A stretch of DNA of 64,000 nucleotides from Rhodopseudomonas palustris (GTDB taxonomy: Bacteria > Pseudomonadota > Alphaproteobacteria > Rhizobiales > Xanthobacteraceae), in NCBI RefSeq assembly GCF_034479375.1, contig NZ_CP140155.1, forward strand, positions 186,001 to 250,000, in the 5' to 3' direction. Both the position numbers and the translations under genes were made by a program. Position 1 is the first letter of the stretch. The number at the start of each line of letters is the position of its first letter. Of this stretch, positions 33,314 to 42,700 are shown one piece after another. Below the pieces are notes generated by a model that worked only from the letters and a program-made list of their open reading frames with translations, ran no database searches and had not been told where the DNA came from.

Positions 33314-34837
33314 ATGTCCCCATCCCCGACCATCCGCCTGCATCCCGACGACGCCGTGCTGATCGCGCGGACGACGCTGCTGCCGGGCGTCGCCGTCGCG
33401 GACAGCGTGGTCACCGCCGACCGCATTCCCGCCGGCCACAAGGTCGCGATCCGGCCGATCGAAGCGGGCGAGCCGATCCGGCGCTACGGCCAGATCATCG
33501 GCTTCGCGACGCAGTCGATCGCGCCCGGCCAGCACGTGCACACCCAGAACTGCGGCATGGGCGATTTCGCCCGCGACTACGCCTACGGCGTCGACGCGCG
33601 GCCGACCGCCATTGTTGATCAGCCGGCGAGCTTCGACGGCATCGTCCGGAGCGACGGCCGCGTCGCCACCCGCAACTACATCGGCATCCTCACCTCGGTG
33701 AATTGCAGCGCGCATGTCGCGTCGATGGTCGCCGAAATGTTCAAGCGCAATCCGTTTTCGGGTCACGATCCGCTCGCGGAGTTTCCCAATGTCGACGGCG
33801 TGGTGGCGCTGACGCACAAGACCGGCTGCGGCATGACGCAGGACGCGCCGCTCACCATCCTGCGCCGCACGCTCGGCGGCTACGCCCGGCACGTCAATTT
33901 CTCTCACGTCGTGGTGCTCGGGCTCGGCTGCGAGATCAACCAGATCGGCGGGCTGATGGCCGAGCAGAAACTCGCCGGGCGTCTGCGCGAATTGGAAATC
34001 CAGCAACTCGGCGGCACCCGCAAAAGCGTCGAGGCCGGCATCGCTTTCGTGCGCGAGGCGCTGGCTGATTCCAACAAGGTGAAGCGCGAGAAGGTCGCTG
34101 CGAGCGAACTCATTGTCGCGCTGCAGTGCGGCGGCTCGGACGGTTACTCCGGCATCTCGGCCAATCCGGCACTGGGCGCGGCGAGTGACCTGCTGGTTCG
34201 GCATGGCGGCACGGTGGTGCTGTCGGAGACGCCCGAGACCTACGGCGCCGAGCATCTGTTGACGCGCCGCGCGGTGAGCCGCGAGGTCGGCGAGAAGCTG
34301 GTTGCGCTGATGCGCTGGTGGGAAGACTACACCGCGCGCGAGGGCGCCGAGATGAATGCTAATCCGTCTCCCGGCAACAAGGCCGGCGGGCTCACCACAA
34401 TTCTGGAGAAGTCGCTCGGCGCGATGGCCAAGGCCGGCTCGACCAATCTGGTCGACGTCGTGAACTACGCGGAAGCGATCACGCGCAAGGGCTTCGTGTT
34501 CATGGACACGCCGGGCTACGATCCGGTCGCGGCGACCGGGCAGGTCGCCGGCGGCGCCAACCTGGTCTGCTTCACCACCGGCCGCGGCAGCGTGTTCGGC
34601 TGCAAGCCTGCGCCCTCGATCAAGCTCGCCACCAACACGCCGATGTTCACCCGGATGGAAGACGACATGGACATCAATTGCGGCACCATCCTCGACGGCA
34701 GCGAGAGTGTCGAGCAGTGCGGACAGCGCATCTTCGACCTGATGCTGAAGACCGCGTCGGGCCAGCCGACCAAGAGCGGAAGCTTCGACTTCGGCGCCGC
34801 CGAATTCGCGCCCTGGGTGCAGGGCGCGACGATGTGA
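33314..34837 (+). CDS. UxaA-family altronate/galactarate dehydratase-like hydrolase
   Basis: A 507-residue protein with an N-terminal SAF domain (about residues 8-95, LHPDDAVLIARTTLLPGV and GQHVHTQNCGMGDF) and a large UxaA/GarD-type domain (VATRNYIGILTSVNCSAHVA, then HKTGCGMT, QCGGSDGYSGISANPALGAA, then AGGANLVCFTTGRGSVFG). Family members dehydrate sugar acids using iron. The ATG at 33314 has GAGGTGA upstream. Sugar-acid dehydration is not part of the canonical homoprotocatechuate route, so this gene together with HpaI and Ldh may form a side pathway under HpaR or a separate unit. Confidence 0.85.
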   Translation: MSPSPTIRLHPDDAVLIARTTLLPGVAVADSVVTADRIPAGHKVAIRPIEAGEPIRRYGQIIGFATQSIAPGQHVHTQNCGMGDFARDYAYGVDARPTAIVDQPASFDGIVRSDGRVATRNYIGILTSVNCSAHVASMVAEMFKRNPFSGHDPLAEFPNVDGVVALTHKTGCGMTQDAPLTILRRTLGGYARHVNFSHVVVLGLGCEINQIGGLMAEQKLAGRLRELEIQQLGGTRKSVEAGIAFVREALADSNKVKREKVAASELIVALQCGGSDGYSGISANPALGAASDLLVRHGGTVVLSETPETYGAEHLLTRRAVSREVGEKLVALMRWWEDYTAREGAEMNANPSPGNKAGGLTTILEKSLGAMAKAGSTNLVDVVNYAEAITRKGFVFMDTPGYDPVAATGQVAGGANLVCFTTGRGSVFGCKPAPSIKLATNTPMFTRMEDDMDINCGTILDGSESVEQCGQRIFDLMLKTASGQPTKSGSFDFGAAEFAPWVQGATM

Positions 34838-34850
34838 CGACGTCAGCGCT

Positions 34851-34989
34851 GTGTCCCGGGCGCGATGCGGCACGCAGTGCCGCTTCGCAGAACCGGGACC
34901 CCGGTTGACCGGATGCATGGAGCGAGAAGCGGAAAACCGGGACCCCGGATCTGCGCCGCGGCACTTCGTGCCGCGGCTTGTCCGGGGAA
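34851..34989. repeat. Palindromic intergenic repeat, family C, copy 2
   Basis: Starts GTGTCCCGGGCGCGATGCGG, repeating the first about 58 bases of the element at 33152 almost exactly, then GCGGAAAACCGGGACCCCGG and GTGCCGCGGCTTGTCCGGG. Confidence 0.75.
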
Positions 34990-35033
34990 CGCCGATCAAT
35001 CAGACCAACCATCATCCTCCGAGATAGCGAAGA

Positions 35034-35090
35034 ACCCAATTGTCCAGAGCGGCCGCGTCGGACCGACACTGTCGCTCTGGGATATTGGGT
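35034..35090. repeat. Palindromic intergenic repeat, family F
   Basis: ACCCAATTGTCCAGAGCG pairs with CGCTCTGGGATATTGGGT around a central loop. A CCAGAGCG/CGCTCTG core is also present in the element at 26271, so the two may be related. Confidence 0.7.
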
Positions 35091-35264
35091 CGTCCTGTCA
35101 AGCAGGACGACGACGGCCTTTGTTGCGTTCGCATGCTGCGGCACGCTTCTGTCGTGGTGGACGAGGCTGAAATCGCCCCATCCTGATGCATCCCTTGCCC
35201 TTTGTTAGCGCTTGATCCCCCTCGATTCCGGTGTTCTGCTCAAAATGAATGCTGGAGTTGCCCT

Positions 35265-38200
35265 GTGTCGATCTTCGTCGCCCTACATCACGTCACCCAC
35301 TATAAATACGATCGCCCGGTCGACATCGGCCCCCAGACCATCCGGCTTCGCCCGGCGCCGCACACCCGAACGCCGATACTGTCGTATTCGCTGAAGGTGA
35401 CGCCGGCGAACCACTTCATCAACTGGCAGCAGGACCCGCAGGGCAATTGGCTGGCGCGGTTCGTGTTTCCGGAGAAGGCCAACGAACTCAAGATCGAGGT
35501 CGACTTCACCGCGGCGATGACGGTGATCAATCCCTTCGACTTCTTCGTCGAAAGTTATGCGGAGACCTTTCCGTTCGCCTACAGCAACGATCTGATGGTC
35601 GAGCTTGCACCGTATCTGGCGACGACCGAGCCGGGGCCGCTGTTCAAGGAGTATCTCGCGGGCATTCCGCGCGAGGCCGAGAGCACGGTCAATTTCCTGG
35701 TGGATCTGAACGCGAAGCTGCGCGAGCGCATCCGCTACATCATCCGCATGGAACCCGGCGTGCAGACGCCGGAGGAAACGCTCGCCGCCGGCGCCGGCTC
35801 GTGCCGCGATTCGGCGTGGCTGCTGATCCAGACGCTGCGCCATATCGGCCTCGCCGCGCGCTTCGTCTCCGGCTATCTGGTGCAGTTGCGGCCGGATATC
35901 GATCCGGTCGAGGGCCCGCGCGAGGTCGAGAACGACTTCACCGATCTGCACGCCTGGTGCGAGGTCTATCTGCCCGGCGCCGGCTGGATCGGCTTCGACG
36001 TCACGTCGGGCATGCTGGCGGGCGAGGGCCACATCCCGGTCGCCGCCACGCCGCATTATCGGACCGCGGCGCCGATATCCGGCGTGGTCGGCTTCGCCAA
36101 TGTCGATTTCAATTTCGAGATGAGCGTCAAGCGCATCCGTGAGGCGCCGCGGATCACCAGGCCGTTCTCCGACGAATCATGGGCGCGGCTCGATGCGCTC
36201 GGCGACAAGGTCGATGCCGATCTCGTCGCCGGCGACGTGCGGCTGACGATGGGCGGCGAGCCGACTTTCGTGTCGATCGACGACATGGAATCGCCGGAGT
36301 GGAACGTCGCCGCGGTCGGCGGCGCCAAGCGGATGCTGGCCGACGATCTGATCCGGCGGCTGCGGACCCGGTTCGCGCCCGGCGGGCTGCTGCATTTCGG
36401 CCAGGGCAAATGGTACCCCGGCGAAAGCCTGCCGCGCTGGGCGTTCGGCCTGTATTGGCGCAAGGACGGCGTCCCGATCTGGAAGAACGCCGACCTTATC
36501 GCCCCGGTGTTCGGCCAGCGCCCGGCGAAGGTCGAGCAGGCCGAGCAGTTCGCGATCGGCACGGCGAAGCGGCTCGGCATCGACACCGACTACGTGCTGC
36601 CGGCGTTCGAGGACCCGAGCCATTGGCTGCAGAAGGAAGCGACCCTGCCGCCCAACGTGGATCCGCTCGACAACAAGCTCGCGGACCCCGAGGAGCGCGC
36701 GCGGATGGCGCGGATCTTCGATTCCGGCCTGACCACGCCGAGGGGCTTCGTGCTGCCGATCCAGGCGTGGAATGCCGAGGCGCCGACGCCGAAGAAGCGC
36801 TGGCGCAGCGAGCGTTGGAAGCTCCGGCGGGGCAATTTGTTTCTGATGCCGGGCGATTCGCCGATGGGCCTCCGGCTGCCGATCGCATCGCTGCCGCACA
36901 TTCCCGAGGAGGACTATCCGTTCATCAGCGAGCGCGAGCCGCTGGAGGAGCGCGGCCCGCTGCCGAGCTACGCGGCGCCGAGCTTTGCGCCGCCGCCCGC
37001 CGCCGAGCCCGATCAGCTCCCGGTGTTCGAGCAGTCGGCCGTGCCCGCGGGGGCCACGAGCCAGAACGTCGAGGAACAGAAGCTGCGCCGCGGCGGCGTG
37101 CGCACGGCGATGTCGATCGAGATCCGCGAAGGCGTGCTGTGCGCCTTCATGCCGCCGACCGAGACCATCGAGGATTATCTCGAACTGGTCTCCGCGGTGG
37201 AGGCGACCGCGGAGGAGATGCAAATTCAAGTGCATGTCGAAGGCTATCCGCCGCCGTTCGATCCGCGCATCGAAGTCATCAAGGTGACGCCCGATCCCGG
37301 CGTGATCGAAGTCAACATCCACCCGGCGCAGACCTGGCGCGAGGCAGTGCAGACCACGTTCGGCCTGTATGAGGAAGCCGCGCAGGTGCGGCTCGGCGCC
37401 AACCGCTTCCTGATCGACGGCCGTCACACCGGCACGGGCGGCGGCAATCACGTCGTGATCGGCGGCGCCAAGCCCGCCGATTCGCCGTTCCTGCGGCGGC
37501 CGGATCTGCTGAAGAGCCTGGTGCTGTTCTGGCAGCGGCATCCGGCGCTGTCCTACATGTTTTCCGGCATGTTCATCGGTCCGACCAGCCAGGCGCCGCG
37601 GATCGACGAGGCGCGGCACGATTCGCTCTACGAGCTGGAGATCGCACTCGCCCATGTGCCGCCGCCGGGCGTCAAAGGCCCGCTTTGGCTGGTCGACCGA
37701 CTGTTCCGGCACATCCTGGTCGATATCACCGGCAACACCCATCGCGCCGAATTGTGCATCGATAAGCTGTATTCCCCGGACAGTCCGACCGGCCGTCTGG
37801 GGCTGGTCGAATTCCGCGCGCTCGAGATGCCGCCCGATCCGAGGATGTCGCTGGCGCAGCAGCTTCTGATCCGCGCGCTGATCGCGAAGCTTTGGAAGGA
37901 GCCGCTCGACGGCAAGTTCGTGCGCTGGGGCACCACTCTGCACGATCGCTTCATGCTGCCGCATTTCCTGTGGGAGGACTTCCGCGACGTGCTGGCCGAG
38001 CTCCGCCGCGCCGGCTACGCATTCGAGCCGGAATGGTTCACCGCCCAGCTCGAATTCCGCTTTCCGGTGTTCGGCAGCGTGTATCACGGCGGCGTCACGC
38101 TGGAGCTGCGCCAGGCGCTGGAGCCGTGGCACGTGCTCGGCGAAGAGGGTAGCGCCGGCGGCACCGTGCGCTATGTCGACAGTTCGGTGGAGCGGCTGCA

Positions 38201-38609
38201 GGTCAAGGCCGAAGGCTTCGTCGAGGGCCGCCACGTCATCACCTGCAACGGCCGTCGTCTGCCGATGACGCCGACCGCGCGTTCCGGCGAGGCGGTGGCG
38301 GCGGTGCGGTTCAAGGCCTGGCAGCCGGCGTCGGGGCTCCATCCCACGATACCGGTGCATTCCCCGCTGGTGTTCGACATCGTCGACACCTGGAACGGCC
38401 GCTCGCTCGGCGGCTGCGTCTATCACGTCGCCCATCCCGGCGGGCGCTCTTACGAGACCAAGCCGGTGAATTCCTACGAGGCCGAGGCGCGGCGGCTGGC
38501 GCGCTTCCAGGACCACGGTCACACCCCGGGGCGGATCGATCCGCCGCAGGAAGAACGCACACTTGAATTCCCCCTGACCCTCGACTTGCGCACGCCGCTG
38601 CTGCATTGA
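35265..38609 (+). CDS. Transglutaminase-like/DUF2126 protein
   Basis: A 1114-residue protein. An N-terminal beta-rich domain (BTLCP style, [21 protein letters not shown]) precedes a transglutaminase-fold domain with an intact catalytic triad C180 (GSCRDSAW), H229 (LHAWCEV) and D245 (GFDVTSG). From about residue 300 to the end it is the DUF2126 domain ([21 protein letters not shown] onward), which is related to amidoligase-like folds. Such proteins may cleave or transfer isopeptide bonds in peptides made by the adjacent ATP-grasp enzyme. The GTG start with GGAG matches the family N-terminus. First gene of a three-gene operon. Confidence 0.85.
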   Translation: MSIFVALHHVTHYKYDRPVDIGPQTIRLRPAPHTRTPILSYSLKVTPANHFINWQQDPQGNWLARFVFPEKANELKIEVDFTAAMTVINPFDFFVESYAETFPFAYSNDLMVELAPYLATTEPGPLFKEYLAGIPREAESTVNFLVDLNAKLRERIRYIIRMEPGVQTPEETLAAGAGSCRDSAWLLIQTLRHIGLAARFVSGYLVQLRPDIDPVEGPREVENDFTDLHAWCEVYLPGAGWIGFDVTSGMLAGEGHIPVAATPHYRTAAPISGVVGFANVDFNFEMSVKRIREAPRITRPFSDESWARLDALGDKVDADLVAGDVRLTMGGEPTFVSIDDMESPEWNVAAVGGAKRMLADDLIRRLRTRFAPGGLLHFGQGKWYPGESLPRWAFGLYWRKDGVPIWKNADLIAPVFGQRPAKVEQAEQFAIGTAKRLGIDTDYVLPAFEDPSHWLQKEATLPPNVDPLDNKLADPEERARMARIFDSGLTTPRGFVLPIQAWNAEAPTPKKRWRSERWKLRRGNLFLMPGDSPMGLRLPIASLPHIPEEDYPFISEREPLEERGPLPSYAAPSFAPPPAAEPDQLPVFEQSAVPAGATSQNVEEQKLRRGGVRTAMSIEIREGVLCAFMPPTETIEDYLELVSAVEATAEEMQIQVHVEGYPPPFDPRIEVIKVTPDPGVIEVNIHPAQTWREAVQTTFGLYEEAAQVRLGANRFLIDGRHTGTGGGNHVVIGGAKPADSPFLRRPDLLKSLVLFWQRHPALSYMFSGMFIGPTSQAPRIDEARHDSLYELEIALAHVPPPGVKGPLWLVDRLFRHILVDITGNTHRAELCIDKLYSPDSPTGRLGLVEFRALEMPPDPRMSLAQQLLIRALIAKLWKEPLDGKFVRWGTTLHDRFMLPHFLWEDFRDVLAELRRAGYAFEPEWFTAQLEFRFPVFGSVYHGGVTLELRQALEPWHVLGEEGSAGGTVRYVDSSVERLQVKAEGFVEGRHVITCNGRRLPMTPTARSGEAVAAVRFKAWQPASGLHPTIPVHSPLVFDIVDTWNGRSLGGCVYHVAHPGGRSYETKPVNSYEAEARRLARFQDHGHTPGRIDPPQEERTLEFPLTLDLRTPLLH

Positions 38610-38619
38610 TGCGAGGGGC

Positions 38620-41133
38620 ATGGGAGTTGAGGGATTGGCGCAGCAGAACAGTCAGGCGAAACGCGCCCGTCCGCGTGACCGCAAGGTCGCGCAGTGGACG
38701 CGCGATTATGCACGGCTGCCCGGCATCCCCGACGAATTCATCGGCGACGACGGCGCGCCACGGGCGGTGTGGACGCGTTATTTCGACGCCTTCGCCAATC
38801 TGGCGCCCGACGAGATCGAACGCCGCTTCCGCACGGCCGACCGGCATCTGCGCGACGCCGGCGTCACCTATCGGGCGCCGGGCGATGCCGCCGAGCGCGC
38901 CTGGTCGCTGAGCCACGTCCCACTGCTGATCGACGATGCCGAATGGCAGCAGATCGCCGCCGGCATCGCCCAGCGGGCGACGCTGCTCGAGCATGTTTTG
39001 CAGGATCTTTACGGCGACGGGCGGCTGGTCGCGGACGGTGCGGTGCCGGCGGCGGCGATTGCCGGCAGCCCGGAATATCTGCGCGCGGTATCCGGCGTGA
39101 GGCCGCCGGGCGGGCGCTATCTGAATCTCTATGCGGCAGATATCGGCCGCGGGCCAGACGGCCGCTGGTGGGTGCTCGGCGATCGCACGCAGGCGCCGTC
39201 GGGCGCGGGCTATGCGCTCGAAAACCGGCTGGTGCTGTCGCGCGCCTTCACCGATCTGTACAAATCGATGAATGTCGAGCGCGTCGCGCCGTTCTTCGAG
39301 GCGTTTCGCGACAGCCTGCGCGCCAGCGCCGACCGCGACGAGCCGCGGATCGGCGTGCTGACGCCGGGACCTTTCAGCGAGACTTACTTCGAGCACGCCA
39401 CGCTGGCGCGCTATCTCGGCTTCCTGCTGGTCGAGGGCGACGATCTGGCGGTCTCAGGCGACCGCGTCCACATCCGCACCGTTGCCGGATTGAAGCGGCT
39501 CGACGTCCTGTTGCGCCGGGTCGATTCCAATTCGCTCGATCCGCTCGAACTCGATGCCTCGTCGCAACTCGGCGTGCCCGGACTGATCGACGTGCTGCGA
39601 AAGAACGGCGTCGTCGTCGCCAACATGCCGGGCGCCGGCGTGATCGAGGCGCGATCGCTGCTCGGCTTTCTGCCGAGTCTCAGCCGCCGCCTGCTCGACG
39701 AAGATTTGACGATGCCGCACATCGCCACCTGGTGGTGCGGTCAGCAGTCGGCGCGCGAAGAGGTGCTGTCGCGGCTCGACGATTTCGTGATCGAAGGGGC
39801 TTACGGTCCGACCGTGCCCGGATTTTCGCACAGCGGCGCGGTGCTGCCCGCGGAACTGCCGCCGGCGGTGCGCGACCGGCTGCGTGAGGCGATCGCCACC
39901 CGCGGCATCGACTACGTGGCGCAGGAACAAGTGCGGCTGTCGACCACGCCGGTGTGGGACGACGGCAAGCTCGCGCCGCGCCCGTTCGTGCTCCGCGTGT
40001 TCGCCGCCGCGACCGAGCGCGGCTGGGAGATCATGCCCGGCGGATTCTGCCGGATCGCCGAGCGGCTGGATTCGCGCGCGGTGTCGATGGGTGAGGGTGC
40101 CCGCGCCGCCGACGTCTGGGTCGTTTCGGATCACGCGGTCTCGACCGCCTCACTGTTGCCCGCAGTCGACAACGTCCGCATCCGCCGTATCACCGGCCTG
40201 CTGCCGAGCCGCGCCGCCGACAATCTGTTCTGGCTCGGACGCTATCTCGAACGCGCCGAAGCGACGCTGCGGCTGGTGCGCGCGCTCAGCGCGCCGCAGC
40301 GCGACCCCGGCAAGGGACCGCTGCATCACGCGATCGAACGGATTCAGCGGCTGCTGATCAGTTGGGGCGCAACCTCGCTCGGCGCGCGTGCGCAGACAGC
40401 GAAAATCGCCGCCGACGCCCTGCAGAGCGATGAGTTCGGCTCGGCGCTGTCGCTGATCCGCGCCGCCCAACGCAACGCCTCCTCGTTGCGTGAACGGCTG
40501 TCGCCGGACGCCTGGCAGGTGATCACCCAGACCGCCGAGCGGCTGGGCAAGCCCGCCGAGGACGAAGAGGCGGTGACGGGCCTGGCGGAGATCACCTTGC
40601 AGGAGCTCGCGAGTTTCTCCGGCCTGTCGCAGGAAAACATGAACCGCGCCGTCGGCTGGCGCTTCCTGCGGATGGGGCGGCGGATCGAGCGCGCCGTCAA
40701 CACCGCGCGGTTCGCGCGGCAGTTCGCGCCCGACGACGCCAGCGCCGAAGATCTCGACGTGCTGCTGACGCTGGTCGATTGCCAGATCACCTATCGTTCG
40801 CGCTATCTGCTGGCGCCGCTGCTGGCGCCGGTGCGCGATCTCGCGGTGCTCGATCCGTACAATCCCCGCTCGGTGGCGTTCCAGGTGGTGGAGTTGAACG
40901 AGCACATTGCGGGCCTGCCGTCACTGAAGGAGGGCGGGCTGATCGAGCGGCCGCAGCGGCTCGCGGTCGCGCTGCAGGCGACGCTGACCACGGCCGAAGC
41001 GTCGGCGCTCGACGCGCGCTGGCTGTTCGCGCTGGAACAGGATCTATTGTCGCTGGCCGACGCGATCGGGGCGCACTACTTCCCGCACGGCGCCAGCGCG
41101 ACACGGCCTGAGAAGCTGACGGGGCTGGCTTGA
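38620..41133 (+). CDS. Circularly permuted ATP-grasp plus alpha-E domain protein
   Basis: An 837-residue fusion. Residues about 60-480 form the type 2 circularly permuted ATP-grasp domain (FTDLYKSMNVERVAPFFEAFRD, RIGVLTPGPFSETYFEHATLARYLGF, FLLVEGDDLAV). Residues about 510-825 form the alpha-E domain (LLPSRAADNLFWLGRYLERAEATLRLVRAL). ATP-grasp enzymes form C-N bonds via an acyl phosphate. Comparative genomics has linked this pair with transglutaminases and the Anbu proteasome-like peptidase in putative peptide-synthesis systems. In many genomes the two domains are separate genes; here they are fused. It begins 10 bases after the preceding stop. Confidence 0.85.
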   Translation: MGVEGLAQQNSQAKRARPRDRKVAQWTRDYARLPGIPDEFIGDDGAPRAVWTRYFDAFANLAPDEIERRFRTADRHLRDAGVTYRAPGDAAERAWSLSHVPLLIDDAEWQQIAAGIAQRATLLEHVLQDLYGDGRLVADGAVPAAAIAGSPEYLRAVSGVRPPGGRYLNLYAADIGRGPDGRWWVLGDRTQAPSGAGYALENRLVLSRAFTDLYKSMNVERVAPFFEAFRDSLRASADRDEPRIGVLTPGPFSETYFEHATLARYLGFLLVEGDDLAVSGDRVHIRTVAGLKRLDVLLRRVDSNSLDPLELDASSQLGVPGLIDVLRKNGVVVANMPGAGVIEARSLLGFLPSLSRRLLDEDLTMPHIATWWCGQQSAREEVLSRLDDFVIEGAYGPTVPGFSHSGAVLPAELPPAVRDRLREAIATRGIDYVAQEQVRLSTTPVWDDGKLAPRPFVLRVFAAATERGWEIMPGGFCRIAERLDSRAVSMGEGARAADVWVVSDHAVSTASLLPAVDNVRIRRITGLLPSRAADNLFWLGRYLERAEATLRLVRALSAPQRDPGKGPLHHAIERIQRLLISWGATSLGARAQTAKIAADALQSDEFGSALSLIRAAQRNASSLRERLSPDAWQVITQTAERLGKPAEDEEAVTGLAEITLQELASFSGLSQENMNRAVGWRFLRMGRRIERAVNTARFARQFAPDDASAEDLDVLLTLVDCQITYRSRYLLAPLLAPVRDLAVLDPYNPRSVAFQVVELNEHIAGLPSLKEGGLIERPQRLAVALQATLTTAEASALDARWLFALEQDLLSLADAIGAHYFPHGASATRPEKLTGLA

Positions 41134-42008
41134 TCTACGATATCCGTCACGTCACCAGTTACAGTTACGGCAGCCAGGTCAGCTACGCGCGCTGCTCGCT
41201 GCGGCTGAAGCCGCTGAGCGACGCCAGCCAGACGCTGATCTCGCACGGCATCGAGATCAGGCCGCGGCCGGCGACGCGCGCATCGCGGGTGGATTTTTTC
41301 GGCATCCCGACCGAGAGCATCGTGATCGAGACGCCGCACAAGATGCTGCGGATCGACAGCCGCTCGCGCGTCGAGGTGGACCGCATTCCGCCGGCGCGCG
41401 ACAGCGGCAGTGCGGCGTGGGAGCGGGTGCGCGAGGCGGCGCTGGATTGCGCGAGCCTCGATGCGGGCGCGCCGGTCGGCTACGTCTTTCCGAGTTCGCT
41501 GGTCCCGATCCAGCATGCCGTCACGCGCTACGCGGCAAAGAGTTTTGCGCCCGCGCGCGGAATTCTGGCTGCGACCGCCGATCTGATGCGCCGGATCCAC
41601 ACCGAGTTCAAATACGATCCGAAGGCGACGGTCATTTCGACGCCTCTCGCCGAAGTGTTCGAGAAGCGGCACGGTGTCTGTCAGGATTTCGCGCATGTGA
41701 TGATCGCCGGTTTGCGGGGGCTCGGCGTACCGGCCGCCTATGTCAGTGGTTACTTGCGGACCTATCCGCCGCCGGGGCAGGAGCGGCTGCAGGGCGCCGA
41801 TGCCACCCACGCCTGGGTCTCGGTCTGGTGCGGCAACGAGACCGGTTGGGTCGGGTTCGATCCGACCAATGACTTGCTGATCGGGAACGACCACATCGTG
41901 CTCGCGGTCGGTCGTGATTTCTCCGACGTATCACCGGTCGACGGCGTGATCGTTGGTTCGCGCAAGCAGAAGCTGTCGGTCGCGGTCGACGTCATTCCGG
42001 TCGAGTAG
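41130..42008 (+). CDS. Transglutaminase-like cysteine peptidase
   Basis: A 292-residue protein with an N-terminal BTLCP-type domain (YDIRHVTSYSYGSQVSYARCSLRLKP) and a transglutaminase-fold catalytic domain. The triad is C184 (HGVCQDFAH), H227 (ATHAWVSVW) and D244 (GFDPTND), all intact. The start is a TTG sharing bases with the previous gene's stop (TTGA), so translation is probably coupled. In related operons a proteasome-like Anbu peptidase gene often comes next; here a Cache-protein gene follows instead. It likely hydrolyses a peptide or isopeptide made by the ATP-grasp protein. Confidence 0.85.
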   Translation: MIYDIRHVTSYSYGSQVSYARCSLRLKPLSDASQTLISHGIEIRPRPATRASRVDFFGIPTESIVIETPHKMLRIDSRSRVEVDRIPPARDSGSAAWERVREAALDCASLDAGAPVGYVFPSSLVPIQHAVTRYAAKSFAPARGILAATADLMRRIHTEFKYDPKATVISTPLAEVFEKRHGVCQDFAHVMIAGLRGLGVPAAYVSGYLRTYPPPGQERLQGADATHAWVSVWCGNETGWVGFDPTNDLLIGNDHIVLAVGRDFSDVSPVDGVIVGSRKQKLSVAVDVIPVE

Positions 42009-42183
42009 TTCTGTTGGTTTCTGGCGACTGCATCCATCGACGGTCGATCAATTAGTATTTTTATACCCGTGATGACCTCGGATTAGTCCCAGGGTCCTTC
42101 TTTAACGGCGCGTTCGCGATTGGCTGAGAGTGTGGCGTCGCCGCCCACCTCGGGCTTCTGATCATCCAGGAGGAGATCCGCAC

Positions 42184-42639
42184 GTGCGCAAGAAACTGTT
42201 ACTGGCCGTCGCCGCAGCGGCCACGGCGATCGCGATTGTTCCGGCCGCCGCCGGCGCCAGCAAGGACGAAGCCATCACGATGGTGAAGAAAGCCGTGGCT
42301 GCGATCAAGACCGACGGCGCCGACAAGACCTATCCGCTGATCAGCGACAAGGCCGGTCCGTTCGTGAAGGACGACCTTTACGTCGTGGTCTATCAGCTCG
42401 ACGGCAAGGTGCTCGCCCACGGCGCCAATGCCAAGTTCATCGGCAAGGACATGATCGAGGCGCAGGACGTCGACGGCAAGCTCTACGTCAAGGAGCGCGT
42501 CGAACTCGCCGGCAAGCAGCCGTCGTTCTGGCAGGACTACAAGTTCGTCAATCCGGTCAGCAAGAAGGTCGAGCCCAAGGAAATGTACTGCGAACGGGTC
42601 GACAACACCGCGGTCTGCGCGGGCGTCTACAAACTCTAG
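42184..42639 (+). CDS. Secreted single-Cache-domain protein
   Basis: A 151-residue exported protein with a signal peptide ([23 protein letters not shown], cleavage near residue 23). A small Cache-type sensor domain follows ([62 protein letters not shown] pattern). Such soluble Cache proteins bind small ligands in the periplasm. The GTG start is preceded by a perfect AGGAGG at 42169-42174. It lies directly upstream of a chemoreceptor whose own periplasmic part is a helical bundle, suggesting the two work together. Confidence 0.8.
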   Translation: MRKKLLLAVAAAATAIAIVPAAAGASKDEAITMVKKAVAAIKTDGADKTYPLISDKAGPFVKDDLYVVVYQLDGKVLAHGANAKFIGKDMIEAQDVDGKLYVKERVELAGKQPSFWQDYKFVNPVSKKVEPKEMYCERVDNTAVCAGVYKL

Positions 42640-42651
42640 CGCGGCATTGCG

Positions 42652-42677
42652 TCGTCGCCGGCGAAAACCGGCGACGA
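42652..42677 (+). terminator. Hairpin between the Cache-protein and chemoreceptor genes
   Basis: A 10-base perfect stem (TCGTCGCCGG and CCGGCGACGA) with a CGAAAA loop. No U-tract follows, so it may reduce rather than stop transcription into the chemoreceptor gene, or protect the upstream transcript. Confidence 0.4.
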
Positions 42678-42700
42678 TCCGAGACTCGGGGACTGTCCGG

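Larger units (their letters stand above)
34838..35264. other. Intergenic region with two repeat elements
   Basis: About 430 bases without a credible gene. It holds a family C repeat and a family F palindrome, then A/T-richer sequence leading to the GTG start of the transglutaminase gene (GGAG at 35254). A small hairpin CGTCCTGTCAAGCAGGACG lies at about 35091-35109. No strong promoter is recognised. Confidence 0.5.

Noticed and set aside
36179..37372. Long alternative reading frame within the transglutaminase/DUF2126 gene
   Set aside because: It has no domain signature, is rich in Arg/Gly/Ala as expected from a shifted frame of GC-rich coding DNA, and lies wholly inside a clear gene.
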